Part shown: one piece after another, positions 9,967-18,530 of the stretch
How the letters are laid out: each line of letters begins with the position of its first letter
Numbering within the stretch: the first letter of the stretch is position 1
Notes under the pieces: model-generated
Told to the model about the DNA's origin: nothing
The model's input: only the letters and a program-made list of their open reading frames with translations
Database searches by the model: none
From: Fuerstiella sp.
GTDB lineage: Bacteria; Planctomycetota; Planctomycetia; Planctomycetales; Planctomycetaceae
DNA length: 64,000 bases
Direction: 5' to 3'
NCBI GenBank assembly: GCA_022843805.1
Contig: JALHMY010000017.1
Coordinates: forward strand, 46,780-110,779
Translations under genes and position numbers: made by a program

Positions 9967-10593
9967 CTAATGAGAAGATACCTGAAATTCGCAGCAACCA
10001 TGCCCGTCCCGACAGCGCGAACGGAATTCCACCGGTGAACCAAGTACCTGCTCCAGCACCTGTCTTTCCACCTGACAGATTGTTTCATCAACCTCCGCCA
10101 GCATAGGAAACGGACAGGATGTCTCCCTCAGAATATGCAACCCGCCGGAATGATCACTTTCAACATTGAACCCACTGGCCTTCATTTCTCCGGCAAGCTG
10201 ATCCATCCGATCACCAACCGACGCACCAGACGTCAGCTGCTTCGTCAGACGCTCCGCCAGTACATTCTGAACTCGCGAAATCAGTTCCGACCGAACCTGA
10301 GCATCCGGATGGCCAATGATCGCCTCCCAGAAAATTACCGCAAGTTCCCGGTAATTCTCTCCCAGTGAATGCAGACCTTCTGCAGTAACCCTGTACTCAT
10401 TCCTTGGACGACCACGCGTCTGACTGCGAAGAGCTGAGATGATCAAACCGGCTGACTCCAGCCGTGCGATTCGCTGCCGAACCGCCGTTCGAGTCACCCC
10501 CAGCTTCTTACACAAATCCAAAACGTCCGCACCGTCCGACCGATGCAGATGCTCAAGTATCTCGCGGTCTCTTGCATCAAGTGATGACAGCAT
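9967..10593 (-). CDS. sufR: SufR-like Fe-S responsive transcriptional regulator
   Basis: 208 residues from ATG 10593 (MLSSLDARDREILEHLHRSD). Residues 5-75 form a winged helix-turn-helix: VLDLCKKLGVTRTAVRQRIA is the recognition unit and TRGRPRNEYRVTAEG the wing. The C-terminal third has Cys residues in CPFPMLAEVDETICQVERQV and SRCRDGHGCCEF, a spacing like that of SufR, the DeoR-type repressor that senses an Fe-S cluster and controls suf genes. Its place at the head of the suf locus supports this. The longer upstream frame (to 10749) reads through an A-rich repeat and is unlikely to be translated. Confidence 0.85.
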   Translation of the reverse strand: MLSSLDARDREILEHLHRSDGADVLDLCKKLGVTRTAVRQRIARLESAGLIISALRSQTRGRPRNEYRVTAEGLHSLGENYRELAVIFWEAIIGHPDAQVRSELISRVQNVLAERLTKQLTSGASVGDRMDQLAGEMKASGFNVESDHSGGLHILRETSCPFPMLAEVDETICQVERQVLEQVLGSPVEFRSRCRDGHGCCEFQVSSH

Positions 10594-10612
10594 CTGCTCA
10601 CACTTCCCGCTT

Positions 10613-10668
10613 GTTCCCGCAAAAAAACGGTTCCCGCAAAAAAAAACGGTTCCCGCCAAAAACCCACT
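10613..10668. repeat. Three tandem GTTCCCGCAAAAA units in the sufR leader
   Basis: Three imperfect units beginning GTTCCCGC and followed by runs of A start at about 10613, 10630 and 10649, with 17-19-base spacing and A-runs of decreasing regularity. A fourth TTCCCG follows at about 10669. They lie 20-75 bases upstream of the sufR start codon, in the probable promoter or 5' leader. Helical-turn-scale spacing would suit repeated protein binding; slipped-strand expansion is the other explanation. Confidence 0.55.
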
Positions 10669-10740
10669 TCCCGATAAGAACCAGGAAACGAGTTTGTCAA
10701 ACCGATGTTCATCTACACCGGATATTAGCGAGCAAACTAC

Positions 10741-10764
10741 TTTTGGCAATTTAAGGTGCCAAAA
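10741..10764. promoter_or_regulatory. Inverted repeat TTTTGGCA-N8-TGCCAAAA, candidate operator
   Basis: Perfect 8-base arms (10741-10748 and 10757-10764) separated by 8 bases, about 148 bases upstream of sufR and 440 upstream of the STAS gene. Arm length and spacing fit a dimeric winged-helix or LacI-type regulator. No T-run follows, so it is not a terminator. Which regulator binds is unknown. Confidence 0.4.
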
Positions 10765-11205
10765 ATGTCCGTATTGAGATCACGTCTCAAAAAACAGAGA
10801 AAAACAGGCGTCTCAGACATGCAACAGCGATTTCTCCGGGTTTCCAGACCATACCTGCCTGGGTTTTTCTCCCAATGCTGGTAAACGCGCCTTTCCCCGT
10901 GAACCTGTCCAAATCCTGTCATTTTTCTATGCACAAACACGCCGCATTGCGCGTTCACTGCTGTATGCATTTCGCAACATGCCAACCTCAAATGTTGCGT
11001 TGTGTCATCAAAGATTTCTCGTCAGTGCCAAATCTTCACTGGCAGGCCTGTCGAACTAAGTTGAATCCGGAAAGGCATTTAAGTTCATGTTACTGGCGTT
11101 GCTGACAAATCGTCTTTACAGCGGTTCACGTTTTGCAAAGGTCAGAAACATCCCCTCTTTGCATCGAAGCATCGAGTCAACCTTTTGCCAGGGACAAGGA
11201 CTTCA

Positions 11206-11688
11206 ATGAGTTCTCGCAAACGCCAGCGTCTGAGTATTCACACCATCGACAATTCCGCGATTGTCTCGCTTCAGGATATGGAGATCTGGGACGGTGCCGA
11301 CCTGGCGCTGTTGAGAGAAGCCCTGACCGGACTGATTGAAAAGGATGGTTTCCGGTCTCTCGGCGTCGATCTTTCAAGCGTCAAGTACATTCCCAGCGGT
11401 TTTTTCGGCATGCTGTTTGAATGGTACGACGCAGGCCTTCAGATTCGCCTGTATTCGCCACAGGAAAACGTGGCGCAAATGCTGTGGTTCCGAATGTTCT
11501 TCGCCCACGAAGAAAATAACGCATATCGACTTTGCGACGATGCCGTCCGAAATAACTCTCCGGGACAGCAAGTGGAATACCATAAACGGGTCTTCATGTG
11601 CGAAGACGAGGCGAGTGAACAGGACGATGTGGCCGACCTGATCAAATCCGTGCGGTATGGCGTTCGAACTCCCGAAAAAATTCGGTGA
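11206..11688 (+). CDS. STAS-domain (anti-anti-sigma-like) protein
   Basis: 160 residues from ATG 11206 (MSSRKRQRLSIHTIDNSAIV), preceded by AAGGA 6 bases upstream; the longer frame from 11185 lacks such a site. The pattern NSAIVSLQDMEIWDGADL... LRSLGVDLSSVKYIPSGFFG fits the STAS fold, a beta-strand, helix, then DLSxVxxIxS where SpoIIAA-like proteins are phosphorylated. The C-terminal 60 residues are an acidic tail without known domain. STAS proteins act by binding partner kinases or anti-sigma factors; none is adjacent. The conserved Ser is present at IPSG, so regulation by phosphorylation is possible. Confidence 0.65.
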   Translation: MSSRKRQRLSIHTIDNSAIVSLQDMEIWDGADLALLREALTGLIEKDGFRSLGVDLSSVKYIPSGFFGMLFEWYDAGLQIRLYSPQENVAQMLWFRMFFAHEENNAYRLCDDAVRNNSPGQQVEYHKRVFMCEDEASEQDDVADLIKSVRYGVRTPEKIR

Positions 11689-11808
11689 GCTTACAACTTC
11701 GGTGATCGAAAAAACAGGGGGCTCACAAAACCGACGATTTTCGTTTCGAAGGCCCGTCACCCGTCATGCCTGATCTGTTGCTGGTACGGCAGAGGTTCAG
11801 TTCTGGTG

Positions 11809-11934
11809 CACTGTCAAGCATTGAATTTCGCATTGAATTTTTGGGTAGTGGACCTTGCTAAAGGTCCTGCAGCCAGGGGATCTTTAGCAAGATCCACTAC
11901 CTCCAACCCGAACTCTTTATCCTGACAGAGCACT
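11809..11934. repeat. Palindromic repeat family A, copy 1
   Basis: Near-palindromic element with a core of two 22-base arms (11845-11866 and 11879-11900) reading GTAGTGGACCTTGCTAAAGG and its imperfect complement around a 12-base loop. The flanks (TCCAACCCGAACTCTTTATC and the opposite side) recur, in the opposite orientation, around copies 2 and 3 at 42413-42675, so the unit is about 125 bases. It sits between the converging stops of the STAS gene and the CxxC protein gene. Confidence 0.8.
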
Positions 11935-11986
11935 AGCCCGCTCTCACGGCCATTCCTTCAGCGCATTCGATTTCACTCACCAGGTC

Positions 11987-12325
11987 TCAGTTCCCGGTCA
12001 GCTCATCTGGCTTCACAATTGGCGTCAGATTCTCTCCAGCTTTGTCGGCCGAATCGGTGTCTGCATTACCGCCAGCTTCCGCCATCTGCTGAGCCTGCCG
12101 ACTGAGCCGATAAAACGACACACCAAATCCCGTGAATACCGTCGCGGGCATGGCCAGCATAAACAAAATGCTGTACATGTATGCACGTGGTCTGCGGGCG
12201 TCGGTTTCATTCGCGGCCTTGCAGGATGGACAGGCCTGAGCTGTGTTCATCAAGCCGGGAAGAAATCCGGCTGCCAGGAGAACGAACAGTAGTGTGGCGA
12301 ATTGCCGTTTCAAGTTTGCCTTCAT
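11987..12325 (-). CDS. Small secreted/membrane CxxC protein of the oxidase locus
   Basis: 112 residues from ATG 12325 (MKANLKRQFATLLFVLLAAG), with GGGAG 8 bases upstream; a much longer frame upstream is a shadow of the Sco gene. A signal peptide ends near QACPSC, leaving a CPSC motif at the mature N-terminus, followed by a membrane helix (about 49-73) and a polar tail. It follows the Sco1-DUF420 gene by 53 bases on the same strand. The CxxC motif and the neighbour suggest a copper- or thiol-related part in oxidase assembly, but no family was recognised and this is inference. Confidence 0.7.
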   Translation of the reverse strand: MKANLKRQFATLLFVLLAAGFLPGLMNTAQACPSCKAANETDARRPRAYMYSILFMLAMPATVFTGFGVSFYRLSRQAQQMAEAGGNADTDSADKAGENLTPIVKPDELTGN

Positions 12326-12378
12326 CCTTCGCTCCCTAATCCTCATGCCATCAGCGACGTCGCCCGTTTGGAAAACAC

Positions 12379-13860
12379 CTATGTCTGGGCAACGGTACGC
12401 CATGGCCACTGATACAACATCAGATAGATTACAACACCTGTGACTGAAACAAACAACCAGATGGGAAAAGTTATTACGGCCAGCCGACGATGAGCCTGCC
12501 AGTCCTGCCGAAAGGCATGCTGAAATACTCGAATAGCCAAAAATGGCACGAAGACAGCAAGAATCACATGCGGAAATAAAATGGCCTTGTAAACCAGAGA
12601 TGCCGTTTCCGAACCGACAAATCTTCTGCCTCGCTCTCCTGTGTATTCGCCCAACGCATAGTGATATGTTAAGTAGCAAGCCAGAAAAGCAACAGAAACC
12701 ACAAACGCGCTGATCATCAGATTCCGGTGAGTCTGTCGTTTGCCGGCACGAATCGCCGCAAATCCCGAAAGAAGCAATATCGTGCTGAGACTGTTGAGCC
12801 CCGCATTTACGCTGGGCAGTTTTTTTGCCCACTCTGGCAGCAGCTCTTCAATTCTATCATTGAGTACCTGCGGGATTTCTGACGGATGCCGGGCATTTAT
12901 CGTCTCCGGATCAGCGGGCTCAGAACCTGGAGCAACGGACTCAGCCTCGGGCAACTGATCGCCCGCATCCTCTGGCTGTTTTTCATTTTTCGGCTGTTCG
13001 TTGCCATTTTTCGTATGGGATGGCGGCTCAGCCGGATCCGATTTCGGTTCTGTATCCTGACTTGACGGTACAACTTTTAACTGAAGTCCGAGTTCACCTG
13101 CTGGCTGGTCAGAACTATTTGTGATCGTAAAGCTGAGAGACGGGCCAGGCTTCGGAAATTCTGCCTTGCCCTGAAGGATCTGTCGAAGCTTCGCCATATC
13201 ATCCGGGTTGGTTGCAAGGAACGTGGCCACCGGGATGGAATCTTCGTTGACCAGGACCACTCGGTTAGTGTGTGCCACTTCAAAGCCGGGCTTTCGCTCC
13301 TCGCCGAGATTCGGTGCGACGTACAGCGTAAAGCCTCGGCGAATCAGATCATGAATCTGCAGTTCATCGCCCGTCAGGAATTTCCATCGTTTCGGATCAG
13401 CAGAAAAGATCTCTGAATATTTCTGCAGGACTTCGGCTGTGTCATAGCTGGAATCAACTGAGAAAGTGACGAACTTCACATCGGGATTGCTCGTCGATAG
13501 CCGCCGATGCAGTTCCATAACCTCTCGGGTGATCATAGGGCACGTGGTCCGACAGCGAGTGAACACAAAACTGGCAACCCACGGATGGCCCTTCAGACTA
13601 TCGCGACTAACCGTACCTCCCTCGCATTCGGGAAATTCAAAGTCTGGCAGCTCCTTTGCAGGAAAGCCTATTTTCACCGATGATTCTGAGCCGGAACCTG
13701 CATCATTCGCACCTGGGTTCTGACTTTCATCGTCATTCCGGACAGTACGAGCGGATCCAGCGAGCAGCCCGGCCGCGATCAGCACTGCAGTCCAGAGCAC
13801 ACCTCCCACAAGCAGATTGAGAGTTGAGATTCCTCGTCGAGCTGTTCGTGGTGTTTTCAC
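12379..13860 (-). CDS. Sco1/SenC copper chaperone fused to DUF420 membrane domain
   Basis: 493 residues, GTG start. An N-terminal membrane helix (about 13-35) precedes a thioredoxin-fold Sco domain (about 65-235) with the copper-binding RCRTTCPM (CxxxC) and the later His in FEVAHTNRVVLV. Residues 250-345 are a Pro/Glu/Ser-rich linker. The C-terminus (about 345-493) has four membrane helices of DUF420 type, with YHYALGEYTG and PHVILAVFVPFLAIR. Sco proteins deliver copper to the CuA site of oxidase subunit II; DUF420 proteins are linked to heme-copper oxidase function. The fusion joins two assembly factors in one chain and fits the oxidase genes upstream. Confidence 0.9.
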   Translation of the reverse strand: MKTPRTARRGISTLNLLVGGVLWTAVLIAAGLLAGSARTVRNDDESQNPGANDAGSGSESSVKIGFPAKELPDFEFPECEGGTVSRDSLKGHPWVASFVFTRCRTTCPMITREVMELHRRLSTSNPDVKFVTFSVDSSYDTAEVLQKYSEIFSADPKRWKFLTGDELQIHDLIRRGFTLYVAPNLGEERKPGFEVAHTNRVVLVNEDSIPVATFLATNPDDMAKLRQILQGKAEFPKPGPSLSFTITNSSDQPAGELGLQLKVVPSSQDTEPKSDPAEPPSHTKNGNEQPKNEKQPEDAGDQLPEAESVAPGSEPADPETINARHPSEIPQVLNDRIEELLPEWAKKLPSVNAGLNSLSTILLLSGFAAIRAGKRQTHRNLMISAFVVSVAFLACYLTYHYALGEYTGERGRRFVGSETASLVYKAILFPHVILAVFVPFLAIRVFQHAFRQDWQAHRRLAVITFPIWLFVSVTGVVIYLMLYQWPWRTVAQT

Positions 13861-14050
13861 CTCTGGCTCACCCTGTTATCAATCGGAAGCGGACATCTCG
13901 CAGGAGAAGGAAGACCTTCCAGTCCTGCCGCGTTTCCAAACAAATATGCCGGACCAGCACCATTCTACGCACACCATCCCAGGAATACACGAGGGCTTTC
14001 GCTGAGTTCCGTAAGCAGACCCCTGTCATCTCAACCTCGGGAAAACGACT

Positions 14051-14902
14051 TCATACGACATTAGAGACAGCAGGTCGCGACGTTAGTCGAACGCAAATCA
14101 GGAAAAACATCAGTGAGCAGCCTAACGTAACTACAATGCAAAGAATCATTGAGGGCAATTCAGGAGAGCTCGGCAGAGTTTCAGCATAGAGAAGTCTTCG
14201 AAGTCCCGCGACTCCATATGTCAGAGGGTTACATCGAATCAACCAGGAGAGCCATCCGGCCTTTTCCCCCGGAAAAAATGCACCGGAAAGCAGCCACATT
14301 GGCATTAGCAGAATACTCATGATTGCATGAAAGCCCTGTGTTGAATTCATGGGCCATGCGATGAGAAAACCGAGGGCGGTGAGTTCTACGGCGATCAGTG
14401 TCAGAAACAGGCCTGCTGACAACAGACGCATCAATGTCCAGTCCGGATCGAAATCCGGAGCGAGCCCCACCGCGCTCAGCAAGGGGCCGATAACGAGGAA
14501 TAGTCCGGCCTGAATCAGAGCCAGAGTTGTTCCGCCCAGCAACTTCCCGGCGACAATTGCCGCACGTGATACCGGAGCCACCAGAACTCCCTGAAGAAAA
14601 CCCTCCCGGCGATCTTCAATAATTGAAATCGTCGAGAATATTGCGGTAAACAGAACAATCAGAACGGCGATGCCCGGAAAGAAGTATTCCTGATACGTCA
14701 GCGGACGCTGCAACCCAATGGCCCATGAGGGTGACTGAAAGGAACTTCGGAGTCCGGCACCAAAGAGGATCCAGAAAATGACTGGCTGCCCGATCGCTCC
14801 AATCACACGCGTTCGCTGCCTGAAGAATCGAATCAGTTCTCTTTTCGCCAGTGCGACGGACGCGGACATCAGCAATCCCGTGTTTCCGTGGTTCATGCTC
14901 AT
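14051..14902 (-). CDS. ABC-2 type transporter permease
   Basis: 283 residues with six predicted membrane helices. The N-terminus ALAKRELIRFFRQRTRVIGA and the block GIAVLIVLFTAIFSTISIIE...REGFLQGVLVAPVSRAAIVA are typical of ABC-2 permeases of the DrrB/NodJ group. The start codon overlaps the stop of the ATPase gene by four bases (14899-14902), so the two are translationally coupled and form one exporter. The substrate cannot be read from sequence. Its position between the oxidase operon and the Sco gene makes a part in heme, copper or lipid handling for the oxidase possible but unproven. Confidence 0.88.
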   Translation of the reverse strand: MSMNHGNTGLLMSASVALAKRELIRFFRQRTRVIGAIGQPVIFWILFGAGLRSSFQSPSWAIGLQRPLTYQEYFFPGIAVLIVLFTAIFSTISIIEDRREGFLQGVLVAPVSRAAIVAGKLLGGTTLALIQAGLFLVIGPLLSAVGLAPDFDPDWTLMRLLSAGLFLTLIAVELTALGFLIAWPMNSTQGFHAIMSILLMPMWLLSGAFFPGEKAGWLSWLIRCNPLTYGVAGLRRLLYAETLPSSPELPSMILCIVVTLGCSLMFFLICVRLTSRPAVSNVV

Positions 14903-15837
14903 GCTTTGTTTTCCTGTTCCGTCAGTGATCGGCCTGTTCTTGCAAGAAAGACATCTTCAAGTGACGGTTTGGAAATCTGCACGGATTGAATCTCCGAACC
15001 AAGTGCCCCGGTAATTTCAGACAGCACCTCCACAGCATTCGCGACGCGAAACACAAGCTCGTTTCCGGCCAGGATCGGTTCCGATCCAATCAGACGGACG
15101 AGCCGATCGCGAACCTCCTGAGGATCGCGGCATCGAATTCCAATCCGATCTCCCTTCAGAGATGTCTTCAAATCGTCAGGGGTCCCTCCGTCCACAACAC
15201 GCCCCTGATCCAGTAACAGAAGCTGACTGCATTGTTCGGCCTCTTCCATCAGGTGCGTAGCCATCACAATTGTCGTTCCGCCTTCCTGCTGCTGCTCCCG
15301 AAGAATCTGAAAGAACTCCATACGAGATCGAAGGTCGAGTCCCGTCGTGGGCTCATCAAGAAACATGACTCTCGGGTTGTGCAGAAATCCTCGTGCCAGC
15401 TCAACGCGACGTTTCATTCCGCCGGACAAGGTCCCCACAATTTGTTTGTCGCTTCCTTTAACCTGAAATCGCTCCAGCAGCATGGAACTTCGTTTCCTGC
15501 ATTCGGTTTGACTCAATCCGTAAATCGCGGCATGGCAAAGCAGGTTTTCCATGACGGTCAGGCGAATATCCAGCGCGGGCGACTGAAAAGTCACGCCGAT
15601 ACAACGACGAACGTCCGCCTGTTGTGCAGGCAGTCGAAAGCCGCAGATCGAGATGCGGCCCTGCTGAAGCGGCAGCAGCGTGCTCAGCAGCCGGAACAGT
15701 GTCGTTTTTCCTGATCCGTTCGGCCCAAGTAATCCCAGAAAATCGCCGGAAGACACGGAAAAGCTGACGTGACTCAGCGCAGCAATGGTCTGATATGAAT
15801 GAGTCACATCATCAACGATAATTGATTGATCGGTCAT
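14899..15837 (-). CDS. ABC transporter ATP-binding protein
   Basis: 312 residues. Walker A LLGPNGSGKTT (about 35-45), signature LSGGMKRRVELARG, Walker B RVMFLDEPTTGLD and switch His in VMATHLMEE are all intact. The domain belongs to the DrrA/CcmA/NatA branch of exporters, with a C-terminal 90-residue extension of that branch. It is coupled to the permease gene by an ATGA overlap. The oxidase operon upstream ends in a terminator-like hairpin at 15862-15901, so this pair may have its own promoter in the 24 bases after it or depend on read-through. Confidence 0.92.
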   Translation of the reverse strand: MTDQSIIVDDVTHSYQTIAALSHVSFSVSSGDFLGLLGPNGSGKTTLFRLLSTLLPLQQGRISICGFRLPAQQADVRRCIGVTFQSPALDIRLTVMENLLCHAAIYGLSQTECRKRSSMLLERFQVKGSDKQIVGTLSGGMKRRVELARGFLHNPRVMFLDEPTTGLDLRSRMEFFQILREQQQEGGTTIVMATHLMEEAEQCSQLLLLDQGRVVDGGTPDDLKTSLKGDRIGIRCRDPQEVRDRLVRLIGSEPILAGNELVFRVANAVEVLSEITGALGSEIQSVQISKPSLEDVFLARTGRSLTEQENKA

Positions 15838-15861
15838 CGACTTTTCGCTGAGTCATGTAAC

Positions 15862-15901
15862 AAAGAAAAACGCTCTCGGGGTGGGTATCCCTCGAGAGCG
15901 T
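15862..15901 (-). terminator. Rho-independent terminator after the oxidase operon
   Basis: Read on the minus strand, a perfect 9-base stem (ACGCTCTCG, 15893-15901, pairing with 15870-15878) closes a 14-base loop and runs directly into TTTTTCTTT. It lies 92 bases after the subunit IV stop and 25 bases before the ABC ATPase start, so it likely ends the long respiratory transcript. Confidence 0.85.
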
Positions 15902-15992
15902 AACAGTACACATTTGATTAAGCTGATAAAGAATCTGATTCCGTATTTCGCTGGATTCCGTATTTCGCCGGATACAGTCGTTCCTGATCATG

Positions 15993-16433
15993 TCAGTGAT
16001 CAGCAGCTTTCTCCGTTGACGACTCCGCGTTTTCAGGAGCGCCGGGCAGTTCCGTGTGAGCTGCAGCCCCTTCTGCGTGCTGATGCTCATTGTGCCAGGC
16101 AGCGAACTCCTCGCCCCACTGTCCGCGCTGCGGAGCCGTACTTGTGTAATAGGGCACTCCAACATCCGGCATCAAAGCGAGCGGCAATCCAATTGCCAGA
16201 ATTGTTGTGGGGGCCAGCAATACATACTTCCAGTTGCCTTCGAACTTCAGGTGCATGAAAAACATCATCACACACAATGCTTTGGCCACTGCGACAGCGA
16301 ATACCAGTACGATCGTCGCGAGACGACTTAACGGCAGAACGTCGAACACAACGGACAGCGCTGTACAGCCGCAGAGCACGAAGAAAATAGAGAGATAGTT
16401 GACATGATGAGTGTCATGCGTGTCATGGGACAT
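15993..16433 (-). CDS. ctaF: Cytochrome c oxidase subunit IV
   Basis: 146 residues. Three membrane helices are visible: YLSIFFVLCGCTALSVVFDV, LATIVLVFAVAVAKALCVMM followed by FFMHLKFE, and YVLLAPTTILAIGLPLALMP. FFMHLKFEGN at the second helix is the signature of the small subunit IV of caa3-type oxidases. The last 50 residues are a His/Glu/Ala-rich soluble tail longer than usual. It is the last gene before the terminator, 28 bases after the subunit III gene. The subunit is not catalytic and probably stabilises the complex. ATG at 16433. Confidence 0.88.
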   Translation of the reverse strand: MSHDTHDTHHVNYLSIFFVLCGCTALSVVFDVLPLSRLATIVLVFAVAVAKALCVMMFFMHLKFEGNWKYVLLAPTTILAIGLPLALMPDVGVPYYTSTAPQRGQWGEEFAAWHNEHQHAEGAAAHTELPGAPENAESSTEKAADH

Positions 16434-16461
16434 GCGTGTTTTATCCAGATCAAACGTTTGT

Positions 16462-17517
16462 TCAAAAGTTCATAATATACAACATCGGAAACAGAAAGAT
16501 CCAGACCAGGTCAACAAAGTGCCAGTAGAGGCCACTGTTTTCCACCCAGTCCGTCCATTTCTCATTCAGGTTGCTTCCCTGCCGAATAGCAGCAGCAAAC
16601 AGGATCATTCCCACGATTACGTGAATCGCATGGAAACCGGTCATCAGGAAGTAGGTTGAAGCGAACAGGTTCCCGAACAGAATTGGGTGCGGTTCAAATA
16701 CGCCTTTTGACACCGCAGCTCCAAACTCGCCATCAGCCTTCAGTACATTGAGCTCGGTTTTCACCTCGGCAAGGGTGAGTGGAGGAAAAGATTCTCCTTC
16801 CTTCATCGCCGCTCTGGCATCCGTGTACTCCTGCCCGGAAGCGGGGTGCTTCAGTGAAATATTTGCCACCATATGGTCGTGCAGATTCATATAGGCGCGG
16901 TACAGTTTGATATCGCCCGCGACTGAAGCCTTCATGCTTTCAACTGCATCTTTGTCAGCCCCGTCAGCGCCCCCGTCCGCGACAGCTTCAATCTGAGTCG
17001 CCAGCGTCTTAATGTCATTGGGCTGCGCCGTGACAACAGCCCCGCTGCTGACATACTCGGCAAATCGTTTTCGAACGACCGCCTCGAGTTCCCGATCTGC
17101 TTTATGAATCGCCTGAGTCGGCGTCTCGGGGATATGTCCGGGAAGAATGTCGTGAGCAAACTTACCGTAGTACTCGACCGATTTAATTCCAAGGAACACA
17201 AAGGCCAGTGCCAGTGTAACCTTCAGAAAGGTCCGTGCCCGGCCGAATCGGCGAAGCGCCATTGCTTCGTGAGCGACAACCACACAATAACTGGATACGA
17301 TCAAAACGAACGTATTGATACCACCCAAAAGCACATTGATGTGGGTATCGGCGGGATCTCCGGGCCACCCTGGAGATCCAAGCCTCAAAACAATATAGGC
17401 GCCAATGAAGGCCGTGAAGAACATGATTTCTGTGCCAAGAAACAGCCACATCCCGAGTTTTGAATTCGGAATGGGGATCCCCATTTTCAAAGCAGATGGC
17501 TGAGCTGTATGCGACAT
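16462..17517 (-). CDS. ctaE: Cytochrome c oxidase subunit III with large insertion
   Basis: 351 residues from ATG 17517 ([20 protein letters not shown]); a TTG two codons upstream is the only alternative. Helices near the N-terminus ([20 protein letters not shown]) and C-terminus ([40 protein letters not shown]) are standard for subunit III. Between the helix ending [20 protein letters not shown] and the block [14 protein letters not shown] lies an insertion of roughly 140 hydrophilic residues (about 125-265) that is absent from the usual 195-210-residue protein. Its sequence is Ala/Lys/Glu-rich and mostly helical. It should face one side of the membrane and could contact the large periplasmic cytochromes encoded upstream; that is inference. 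Confidence 0.9.
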   Translation of the reverse strand: MSHTAQPSALKMGIPIPNSKLGMWLFLGTEIMFFTAFIGAYIVLRLGSPGWPGDPADTHINVLLGGINTFVLIVSSYCVVVAHEAMALRRFGRARTFLKVTLALAFVFLGIKSVEYYGKFAHDILPGHIPETPTQAIHKADRELEAVVRKRFAEYVSSGAVVTAQPNDIKTLATQIEAVADGGADGADKDAVESMKASVAGDIKLYRAYMNLHDHMVANISLKHPASGQEYTDARAAMKEGESFPPLTLAEVKTELNVLKADGEFGAAVSKGVFEPHPILFGNLFASTYFLMTGFHAIHVIVGMILFAAAIRQGSNLNEKWTDWVENSGLYWHFVDLVWIFLFPMLYIMNF

Positions 17518-17582
17518 GAGCAATCAAATTCAACAAAGGCGACCAGGGAAACATCATACAGACCGAGCAACCTGAAACGAGT

Positions 17583-18530
17583 TCAGGAAGTCAGACGCAG
17601 AAAGTCAAGGACCAGAGACAACAGTAACACAGGAAGACAAATCAGCGAACCGGCCATCAGCCGTCGAGCCGCAGATTCTGTCCGATGAAAACTGAAACGC
17701 GCAGTCAGAAACAAATAACCAAGTGACAGGATCAGAGCGGACGCCAGATAGCCGTTTCCGGCAAGTCCCACATATCGGGGCAGACAGCAGACCGGAATGA
17801 ATACGACCGCATAAATCATGGCGATCAGTCCGGCACGGCGTCCCTGATCAGTAAAACTGGGCAACATCCTCAACCCTGCCTGCTGATACTGGTCACGGTA
17901 AATCCAGGCAATTGCAAGGAAATGAGGGAACTGCCAAACAAAAAAAATCGCAAACAAGGCCAGCGGCTCAATTCCGAAGCTGCCGCCTGCCGCAAGCCAG
18001 CCCAAAACCGGTGGCATTGCACCTGGGATCGCGCCAACAGTGGTACACAGGCTGCTGCGGGATTTCATCGGAGTATATGCACACACATAAATCAGCATTG
18101 TCGTCAGCGATGACAGTGCGGTTGTCATATTCACGAACAGAGCGAGAATCACAAATCCTCCGACGGCACACGCTGCTCCGAGCCCTACTGCTTCTCGCAC
18201 ACTGATCGCCTCTGTGACGAGGGGTCGCAGCCGCGTTCGGAACATCAGAGAGTCTGTAGATCGCTCCAGCACCTGATTCAGAATACTGGAAGCCGCAACG
18301 AAGCACACGACGCCAGCCACTGACCAGATCAGCGAAGACCAGGCCACTCCTGTGACCGAGGCCAGAACAAAACCAACCGTGACTGAGATGGCCGACATCA
18401 GGGCGATACGAGGCCGGCACAACACCTGCCATGCAGCAAGGCGAGCACTTTGGGAGTTTGTCGCGCCTGACGGCATGTCCAGCGCCGGGCATGTCGAAAC
18501 ATCGTGACGGAGCGTTGACGCTATGCTCAT
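17583..18530 (-). CDS. ctaB: Protoheme IX farnesyltransferase (heme O synthase)
   Basis: 315 residues with eight to nine membrane helices. The prenyltransferase metal-site motif appears as NQVLERSTDSLMFRTRLRPL; the first Asp of the usual NxxxDxxxD is Glu here, a conservative change. The second site is WIYRDQYQQAGLRMLP. The enzyme attaches farnesyl to heme B to make heme O, the first step towards heme A. Its ATG overlaps the stop of the heme A synthase gene (ATGA, 18527-18530), so the two steps are translated together, directly downstream of oxidase subunit I. Confidence 0.93.
   Translation of the reverse strand: MSIASTLRHDVSTCPALDMPSGATNSQSARLAAWQVLCRPRIALMSAISVTVGFVLASVTGVAWSSLIWSVAGVVCFVAASSILNQVLERSTDSLMFRTRLRPLVTEAISVREAVGLGAACAVGGFVILALFVNMTTALSSLTTMLIYVCAYTPMKSRSSLCTTVGAIPGAMPPVLGWLAAGGSFGIEPLALFAIFFVWQFPHFLAIAWIYRDQYQQAGLRMLPSFTDQGRRAGLIAMIYAVVFIPVCCLPRYVGLAGNGYLASALILSLGYLFLTARFSFHRTESAARRLMAGSLICLPVLLLSLVLDFLRLTS

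Larger units (their letters stand above)
10594..11205. other. Regulatory region between divergent sufR and STAS genes
   Basis: 612 bases between two divergent genes, locally A-rich. It holds a set of tandem repeats (10613-10668) and an inverted repeat (10741-10764), listed separately. I see no protein-coding feature: the frames that cross it have no domain and depend on the repeat units. It must contain promoters for both flanking genes, but no confident -35/-10 pair can be named. Confidence 0.5.

Noticed and set aside
11987..12832. A 281-codon minus-strand frame covering the small CxxC gene.
   Set aside because: Its N-terminal 170 codons overlap the Sco-DUF420 gene in another frame and read as Cys/Ser/His-rich shadow; only the last 112 codons, with their own signal peptide and ribosome binding site, look real.
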